This document shows positions 48,372 to 53,174 of a stretch of 53,174 nt of DNA, piece by piece (the stretch's first letter is position 1; the number at the start of each line of letters is the position of its first letter). The position numbers and the translations under genes were made by a program. The notes under the pieces were generated by a model. That model was given only the letters and a program-made list of their open reading frames with translations, was not told where the DNA came from and ran no database searches. This DNA is from Alphaproteobacteria bacterium (lineage in GTDB: Bacteria; Pseudomonadota; Alphaproteobacteria; UBA828): contig JAJDUK010000086.1 in the NCBI GenBank assembly GCA_022826665.1, positions 1 through 53,174 of the forward strand. Direction: 5' to 3'.

Positions 48372-49970
48372 CTAAGCCTTGTCGACGATGGTCGGCCAGG
48401 CTGCCTTGTTGCTCGCGCGGATGGCCTCGATCATCTTGTCTTCGCCCTTCTTCTTGATGATCTTGCGCCATTTCTTGGAGGCGTTCTTCATGGCCTCTTC
48501 GGGCGTGATGTCGCCGATCAGCGCGCGCTGCAACTCCTCGTCCAGGCCGTTGTCGAATGCGGACTGGCCGGCGAAGTTGATCGTCGGTGCGGAGCGCTTG
48601 ATGGTCTCCTGAATCACCTCCACGTGATCCTTGTGGTAGGTCTGCTGCACCAACGGATCATCGAAGTTGGCCTTCTGGAACGGATCGAAGTAGCCGGCCG
48701 GGTTGCCCGACATCCAGCTGAAGATGCGCGAGCAGCTTGCCCACTGGAGGAAGAGGTAAGCGGCCTCCGGATACTCGCTCTGCGCCGAGACCTCGGCGTT
48801 GATGTTGAGGTAGAGCACGCTGCGGCGGATCAGGTCGTCTCCGAACCAGTTGCCCACCGGGAGGAACGAGCCGAGCTTGCCCGACGCAGGCGTGGCGGGC
48901 GTTCCGTCGGCGTTCATCCGGTCGTTGAACTTCCGCAGGTTGGTGTATGTGCTCATCATCACGCCGGTGCCTTGGGCCATGCTCCCGTAAGCCTCGGACC
49001 AGGTCCAGCTGAGCGCATCCTTGTTGGCCCACTGCCGGCTTCTCACGTGCTCCTCGGCGGTCTTGATGCCGAGCTCCGTCTCGAGCAGCGGGTTTCCGTC
49101 GTCGTCGAAGTACTGGAAGTTGGGATTGTCCTGCCCCACGTAGCGCATGAAGTAGGTGCCCAGACCCCAGAACGGGCTGAACAGATTGACGGTCCCGTTC
49201 ATGCCCTTCTCGGCGAAGAACTCGGCGATATTGTCAGCGTGTTCCCAGGTCTGCGGCTTGCCCAGCTCCCAGCCGTAGCGGTCGCTGAACTCCTTCACGT
49301 TCTCGGGATCCTCGAACAGGTCCTTGCGGTAGACCCAGGTCTGGAAGTCCCCGTCGAAGGAGATCGTGTAATAGGAGCCCGCATACTTGTAGAGAAGATC
49401 GGCGATCTCCGCAGTCGGCGCCCCGCGCTCGGGGTCGTTCCAGTCGGGCTTATACTGCTCGACGTACGGGTCCAGATTGACGATGCCGCCGGTGGCGACG
49501 AGGTCGCCGACATTGCTCCACAGCGCGGAGTAGATGTCGTAGACGCCGGCCTGGGTGGTGATGTCCTGCAGGACCTTGGTCACCATCTCCACTTCGCCGG
49601 AGCCGCTGAACTCGACCTCGATCCCGGTCTCTTCCTTCCAGACGTCGTGGACGGTCGGCGCGCCCTCCGGGAAGGGCTTGGTGAACTGGCCGATCGCTCC
49701 CGAGAAGAGCAGGAAGCTCAACTTCTCAGGCGCCTTGCCCTCTGCCTTGAGCTTCTTGATGCCTTCGATGGCCCGCCCTTCGGGCATGTCCTCGTTGTAC
49801 TGATAGCGCTCGGCCCCCGGGAAGCCCGTGGGGCCGCCGGTCATCCCAGGCGCCAAGCCCGCCGCCCGCGCGGGACGGATGTACTTGGGTGCGATGCCGA
49901 TCGGCGAGGTGAGCACTAGGCCTGCGGCGCCGGTCTTCAGCGCCTGCCGTCGCGTGATCCTGATCCCCAT
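48372..49970 (-). CDS. Tat-exported ABC solute-binding protein (carbohydrate-type importer)
   Basis: The ATG at 49970 starts MGIRITRRQALKTGAAGLVL, a twin-arginine (Tat) signal with the RR pair and hydrophobic core. The 532-residue protein is an SBP_bac_1-type lipobinding fold, with EETGIEVEFSGSGEVEMVTKVLQDITTQAGVYDIYSALWSNVGDL, VYRKDLFEDPENVKEF and SWMSGNPAGYFDPF. Tat export suggests folding, or cofactor loading, before secretion. It should feed the two permeases at 44028-45856. The intervening CoxL-like gene on the other strand separates them, and no ATPase is present. Confidence 0.87.
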   Translation of the reverse strand: MGIRITRRQALKTGAAGLVLTSPIGIAPKYIRPARAAGLAPGMTGGPTGFPGAERYQYNEDMPEGRAIEGIKKLKAEGKAPEKLSFLLFSGAIGQFTKPFPEGAPTVHDVWKEETGIEVEFSGSGEVEMVTKVLQDITTQAGVYDIYSALWSNVGDLVATGGIVNLDPYVEQYKPDWNDPERGAPTAEIADLLYKYAGSYYTISFDGDFQTWVYRKDLFEDPENVKEFSDRYGWELGKPQTWEHADNIAEFFAEKGMNGTVNLFSPFWGLGTYFMRYVGQDNPNFQYFDDDGNPLLETELGIKTAEEHVRSRQWANKDALSWTWSEAYGSMAQGTGVMMSTYTNLRKFNDRMNADGTPATPASGKLGSFLPVGNWFGDDLIRRSVLYLNINAEVSAQSEYPEAAYLFLQWASCSRIFSWMSGNPAGYFDPFQKANFDDPLVQQTYHKDHVEVIQETIKRSAPTINFAGQSAFDNGLDEELQRALIGDITPEEAMKNASKKWRKIIKKKGEDKMIEAIRASNKAAWPTIVDKA

Positions 49971-50255
49971 TGAAGCCTCCCTTGCTCCTTCCGATTGAGC
50001 GGTCCGTGCCATCGAACCTGTTTGTCGCCGTACCCTACTATATACCACGTGCGCGCGACGCCGTGCATCCTCCAAGCGGCGCCGATGTCACCGCCTGTCG
50101 TCGTGCCTGCGGCCGCTGGGGCGCGACCGACGCTGATATCTTATGCCTGCCGATGGCGGTCTTCGAGCCAGGTCCTCGGGCCTGTCGGGCGAGCGATGCC
50201 GGAGGCATGATGGCGCCGAACAGCGACAATCGCCCCGAATCAGTAGGGTCGCACG
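49971..50255. other. Divergent intergenic region, no gene seen
   Basis: About 285 bases separate the divergent starts of the Tat-signal binding protein and the AlkD-like gene. A lower-GC stretch near 50030-50045 (CTACTATATACC) could be part of a promoter. Open frames here are shadows. Confidence 0.4.
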
Positions 50256-50954
50256 ATGAGTATTCGAGAGTCTGTCATTGCCGCCTTGCGCGACGCCGCC
50301 GACCCGGCGAGAGCCCTGCAGCAACAGGCATACATGAAGTCGGACATGCCCTATTTCGGCGTGGGCGTGCCGCAATGCCGACGCATTGCCAGTGCCGTTT
50401 TCAGGGCGCACCCGCTACCCGACGCTCGCGCCTGGGAGACGGCGATTCTCGACCTGTGGCGCAACGCCGCCCACCGCGAGGAGCGCTACGCAGCGATCGA
50501 GCTGCTGCTCTTCGGGCGCTATTCGAGTTGGCTGGAGCCGGCGAGAGTTCCGTTGATCGAGGAGCTGGTGGTCACCGGCGCCTGGTGGGACTACGTGGAC
50601 GCGATCGCCGGCCGTGGGGTCGGGACCATGCTCGCCGCCCACCCGCGCCCGATGAAGGCCGTACTGCGAGAATGGGCGAAGGACGACAACATCTGGAAGC
50701 GGCGGACTGCGATTCTCGCCCAGCTCCGGGCCAAGCGGGCAACGGACACGACGCTGCTGGCCGACGCGATCCGGCCGTCCATCGGCGAGTCGGAGTTCTT
50801 CCTGCGCAAGGGCATTGGCTGGGCGTTGCGCGAGTACTCCAAGACCGATCCGGCGTGGGTGCGCGCCTTCGTCAAAGCTCATCCCGAACTTTCGGACCTG
50901 AGCCGGCGCGAGGCGCTCAAGCACCTGGAGCGCACGAACGCGGCCAATCGTTAG
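50256..50954 (+). CDS. AlkD-like DNA alkylation repair protein
   Basis: The 232-residue protein is an all-helical HEAT-like-repeat DNA glycosylase of the DNA_alkylation family. It has SDMPYFGVGVPQCRRIASAVFR near residue 30, AHREERYAAIELLLFGRYSSW, and the key segment TGAWWDYVDAIAGRGVG, whose Trp and Asp match the catalytic region of AlkD. WAKDDNIWKRRTAILAQLRAK follows, and KGIGWALREYSK near the C-terminus contributes the second aromatic wall. It removes alkylated bases such as 7-methylguanine and 3-methyladenine. It is apparently monocistronic. Confidence 0.88.
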   Translation: MSIRESVIAALRDAADPARALQQQAYMKSDMPYFGVGVPQCRRIASAVFRAHPLPDARAWETAILDLWRNAAHREERYAAIELLLFGRYSSWLEPARVPLIEELVVTGAWWDYVDAIAGRGVGTMLAAHPRPMKAVLREWAKDDNIWKRRTAILAQLRAKRATDTTLLADAIRPSIGESEFFLRKGIGWALREYSKTDPAWVRAFVKAHPELSDLSRREALKHLERTNAANR

Positions 50955-51022
50955 GTCATGCAAGCCCCGGCGTGACGCAGGCCGTGGCCCTGGATTGACG
51001 GTCTGAGTCCCGAAGAGTAGGT

Positions 51023-51048
51023 TAAGCGCATAGATGGTTATGCGCTTA
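51023..51048. promoter_or_regulatory. Perfect inverted-repeat operator of the RHH/PIN module
   Basis: TAAGCGCATA (51023-51032) and TATGCGCTTA (51039-51048) are perfectly complementary ten-base arms with a six-base spacer. They end 18 bases before the antitoxin ATG and overlap an upstream ATG at 51048, which argues that translation begins at 51066. Ribbon-helix-helix antitoxins bind such repeats to repress their own operon. Confidence 0.75.
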
Positions 51049-51065
51049 TGTGCGGGAGTGTCGCC

Positions 51066-51302
51066 ATGACCCGATGGAATCTCTCCATCTCGGAAGAGAC
51101 CGACCGGACGATTCGCATGTTCCTTGCCCGCAACGGCGGCAAGAAGGGCGATCTATCCCGATTCGTCGACGAATCTGTGCGCCGCCGCGTTTTCGATCTT
51201 ACCGTCAGCCAGCTCAAGGAGCGCAATGCCGGATTGGACCAACGGGAGATTCTCGGCCTGATCGACGACGAGGTGAGCGCAGCGCGTGCGGGTCGTTCTT
51301 GA
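51066..51302 (+). CDS. Ribbon-helix-helix antitoxin of a PIN-toxin pair
   Basis: The ATG at 51066 is preceded by GGGAG; the ATG at 51048 lies inside the operator. The 78-residue protein starts MTRWNLSISEETDRTIRMFLARNGGKKGDLSRFVDESVRRRVFD, a ribbon (RWNLSIS) followed by two helices as in CopG-like and RHH_6 regulators. The C-terminal half (QREILGLIDDEVSAARA) would wrap the toxin. It overlaps the PIN gene by 17 bases. It represses its own promoter and neutralises the toxin. Confidence 0.85.
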   Translation: MTRWNLSISEETDRTIRMFLARNGGKKGDLSRFVDESVRRRVFDLTVSQLKERNAGLDQREILGLIDDEVSAARAGRS

Positions 51303-51714
51303 TGCCAACATCTTGATCGGCGCCCTGATCACCAAGGGCACTCCACCGGACAGCTTGTATCAGGCGTGGCTTCGCGGCGAGATCGAGCTTGTGACATCTG
51401 TCGCACAGATCCGCGAGCTGACCGATGTCCTCGCCAGAGAGCGTCTCCAAAAGTTTCTCGACGCCGATGAGGCTGCGGCCATCGTCGAGAACATCGGAAC
51501 CCGCGCTGTCGTCCTCGGTGAGCTCCCGAACGTGTCTCGCTCTCCCGATCCCATGGATAACCAGTTCTTGGCGACCGCTATCGCTGGAGGCGTCGATCTG
51601 ATCGTCTCCGGAGACAAGAAGCACATGCTTGTGCTCCGGGAGGTTGATGGCATTCCCGTTGTGACCGCTCGCAAAGCTCTGGAGCTGCTGCGTCAGGGCC
51701 GGGGCAGCACGTGA
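51286..51714 (+). CDS. PIN-domain ribonuclease toxin
   Basis: The GTG at 51286 gives a 142-residue PIN protein. The acidic catalytic set is in place: D6 in VVLDANILIGAL, E44 in IRELTDVL, D89/D92 in SPDPMDNQFLATA and D111 in LIVSGDKKHML. This matches the PIN_3 family of predicted toxins that cleave RNA with Mg. Overlap with the upstream RHH antitoxin gene confirms a toxin-antitoxin module. It is convergent with the FMO gene, with a short hairpin at the boundary. Confidence 0.88.
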   Translation: MRVVLDANILIGALITKGTPPDSLYQAWLRGEIELVTSVAQIRELTDVLARERLQKFLDADEAAAIVENIGTRAVVLGELPNVSRSPDPMDNQFLATAIAGGVDLIVSGDKKHMLVLREVDGIPVVTARKALELLRQGRGST

Positions 51715-51733
51715 TCGCCACACTTCGCGATCA
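51712..51733. terminator. Hairpin between convergent PIN and FMO genes
   Basis: TGATCGC (51712-51718) and GCGATCA (51727-51733) are perfect seven-base arms with an eight-base loop. The hairpin overlaps the PIN stop codon and ends three bases from the FMO stop. It is a plausible bidirectional terminator, although short. Confidence 0.45.
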
Positions 51734-51735
51734 GA

Positions 51736-53055
51736 TCACGAGCGGGCCGCGTCCGCGCCGATGTGAGTGGCCAAATGGTCGGTGAGATCGCGGGCATCGT
51801 CGGCGGTGCCGTGGATGAAGCTCGACTTGCGCCGGCGCAGGAAGTTGAGGCCGATGCGGTAGACGCCCGGCGCCTCGGTCACGACGCCGCCGTCGTGGCG
51901 CAGCCGGCCCTTGCGGTCGAACACGGGAAGATCGACCCAGGAGTGATCGGGCTCGTACCCGGTCGCCCAGATCGCGGTTCGAATCCCTTCGCGGGCGAGG
52001 TCGAGGGTGAGCGGCGGCGAGTCCTCCACCCGCGTCGGCTCGAAGCGATGCGGCGGTTCGAACGCGTCGTTGCAGCCGTTCTCGTCGACCCATTCGTCGA
52101 TGGTGTCGAGCAGCCGGCCCTGCTTCAGGTCCGCCAGGTTGCACTTGTTGCGGAGCGAGCCCGAGAACTGCGCCTTGCCGTCCGAGAACCCGGCCAGCAA
52201 GCCCACCAGGCGCACCTCCCGACCGGTGAGGTCGTTGAGATTGAGCGTGGAGCGCTCCGGCGTGCCCACGAGCTGCGGTGAGGGCACCCGGCGCGCGCGA
52301 ACGATGTCGTCCACCTCGTCGTAGCGCTCGTCGTGCAGCCCGGTGCGATCCATCCACCACAGGATGTCCCTGCCGCGATAGGTGCGCGGCATGCGCACGT
52401 GCTCGCCCACCGCGATCGTCACGGGGCGGCCCGAGCGGTGCACCTCGTCCGCGATCTGGACACCGGTGGCGGACGCGCCGACCACCAGCACGCCGCCCTC
52501 CGGCAAGTCCGAGGGCCGCGTGTAGTCCATCGGCGTCACGGATTCGATGGTGCCGGGGAGCGCCGCCCCGACCGCTGGAATCTTCGGCACGTTGAAGCCG
52601 CCGGAGGCGAGCACCGCGCATGCGCAGCGCCAGACGCCCCGGTCCGTGGCGACCTCGTAGCCGTCGCCGTTCTTCGTCAGCGACTCAACGGTGGTGCCGG
52701 TCTCGAGCGGCGGGTCCACGAGCCGGGCGTAGCGCTCGATGAACGCCACCACCTCGGCCATGGTCATGAAGCCGTCGGGATCGTCGCCGTCGTAGGCGAG
52801 GCCGGGCACGTGCGTCTGCCAGTTGGGCGTCAGCAGGCGGAGAGACTCCCAGCGCTCCGTCCGCCACGTGTGAGCCACCTCGCCGCGCTCGATCACCACG
52901 TGATCGATGCCGCGCGCGGCGAGGCAATGGCTCACGGCGAGGCCGGCATGACCGGCCCCGACCACGACGGTCGTCGTGTACACGGCGTCGCTAGAGCACG
53001 TTCCGAGCGTGCGGGATCGGCCCTGGTTGCCGAGCGGCGCCTGTCGCACATGCAT
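51736..53055 (-). CDS. FMO-like NAD(P)/FAD-dependent oxidoreductase
   Basis: The 439-residue frame from the ATG at 53055 has an FAD Rossmann motif (TTVVVGAGHAGLAV) near residue 28. A GTG at 52983 would start just before it and give 415 residues. A FAD-proximal ERWESLRLLTPNWQTHVPG segment follows, then a second Rossmann motif for NADPH (GGVLVVGASATGVQIA). The closing region is IWATGYEPDHSWVDLPVFDRKG...GVYRIGLNFLRRRKSSFIHG. This matches CzcO/flavin monooxygenase-like proteins that oxygenate amines, sulfides or ketones. Its substrate is unknown. Confidence 0.85.
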   Translation of the reverse strand: MHVRQAPLGNQGRSRTLGTCSSDAVYTTTVVVGAGHAGLAVSHCLAARGIDHVVIERGEVAHTWRTERWESLRLLTPNWQTHVPGLAYDGDDPDGFMTMAEVVAFIERYARLVDPPLETGTTVESLTKNGDGYEVATDRGVWRCACAVLASGGFNVPKIPAVGAALPGTIESVTPMDYTRPSDLPEGGVLVVGASATGVQIADEVHRSGRPVTIAVGEHVRMPRTYRGRDILWWMDRTGLHDERYDEVDDIVRARRVPSPQLVGTPERSTLNLNDLTGREVRLVGLLAGFSDGKAQFSGSLRNKCNLADLKQGRLLDTIDEWVDENGCNDAFEPPHRFEPTRVEDSPPLTLDLAREGIRTAIWATGYEPDHSWVDLPVFDRKGRLRHDGGVVTEAPGVYRIGLNFLRRRKSSFIHGTADDARDLTDHLATHIGADAARS

Positions 53056-53068
53056 TGCCGCTCGAAAA

Positions 53069-53174
53069 CCCCCACCTCACCCCGGCCCTCTCCGCCCCCA
53101 GGGGCGGAGAGGGAGAAGAGGCGTCGCCGCCTGCGTCCCCCCTCCGCCCTTTGGGGGGAGGGGGACAGGGGGAG
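53069..53174 (+). repeat. GC-rich palindromic intergenic repeat, copy C (runs to window edge)
   Basis: It shows the same layout as copies A and B: CACCCCGGCCCTCTCCGC, a palindrome of CCCCAGGGG type, GAGAGGGAG, a spacer with GCCGCCTGCG, then CCCCCCTCCGCC with its G-rich partner. The sequence is cut at the window end. It lies upstream of the FMO gene, outside any coding frame. Confidence 0.75.

Overview
The window is GC-rich, densely coded and has the gene families and order of a free-living Alphaproteobacterium (Rhodospirillales- or Rhizobiales-like). Pointers are choXWV with betI/betA, a CoxLMS molybdenum hydroxylase, the CnoX-like/LON/Trm112/DUF971 block and many ABC importers with orphan binding proteins. 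No rRNA, complete tRNA or CRISPR array was seen. The genus cannot be fixed from the sequence alone.

Layout. (1) 1-6132 looks accessory. The left end of an IS21-family element interrupts a PLP-dependent decarboxylase gene. Small secreted proteins, a cytochrome b561 and an LbtU-type porin follow, then a tyrosine integrase lying next to a degenerate tRNA 3' end. (2) 6133-17867 is a choline/betaine locus. A minus-strand betI-betA-frmA run continues into two orphan solute-binding proteins and two tandem SnoaL-like proteins. Divergent choXWV plus a family-3 binding protein lie on the plus strand. A palindrome between betI and choX is the likely BetI operator. (3) 18006-20231 encodes an unusual fusion of a cytosolic family-3 solute-binding domain and a PLP decarboxylase. 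It is the intact paralogue of the fragment at the left edge. (4) 20335-25068 holds typA, a YcaQ-type (QxD) glycosylase, and histidine decarboxylase translationally coupled to a double-ACT protein.

(5) 25254-35200 is a long minus-strand array. A peptide/nickel-type ABC importer (two ATPases, binding protein, two permeases) runs through a polysaccharide-deacetylase remnant into coxM-coxS-coxL. (6) 35379-39699 has a DAO-type amine oxidase and a PhyH dioxygenase, then the conserved DUF971/Trm112/LON/CnoX-like block. (7) 39919-43977 contains a secreted protein, a small CxxC protein, an intact higA antitoxin with only a decayed higB, a nuclease, an EamA exporter and an SDR. (8) 44028-49970 is a carbohydrate-type ABC importer without an ATPase, split by an oppositely oriented CoxL-like gene. 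(9) 50256-53174 has an AlkD-like repair protein, an RHH/PIN toxin-antitoxin pair with a perfect inverted-repeat operator, and an FMO-like flavoprotein.

A GC-rich palindromic intergenic repeat of roughly 110 bp occurs three times (17885, 31221, 53069).

Taken together, the window points to scavenging of small nitrogenous compounds. Choline is imported and oxidised, N-methyl amines could be oxidised by the DAO protein, and released formaldehyde could be handled by FrmA. Amino-acid decarboxylases and molybdenum hydroxylases with dedicated importers widen the range. The points most worth a second look are the binding-protein/decarboxylase fusion, the ACT-coupled histidine decarboxylase and the lone CoxL-like gene inside an importer.
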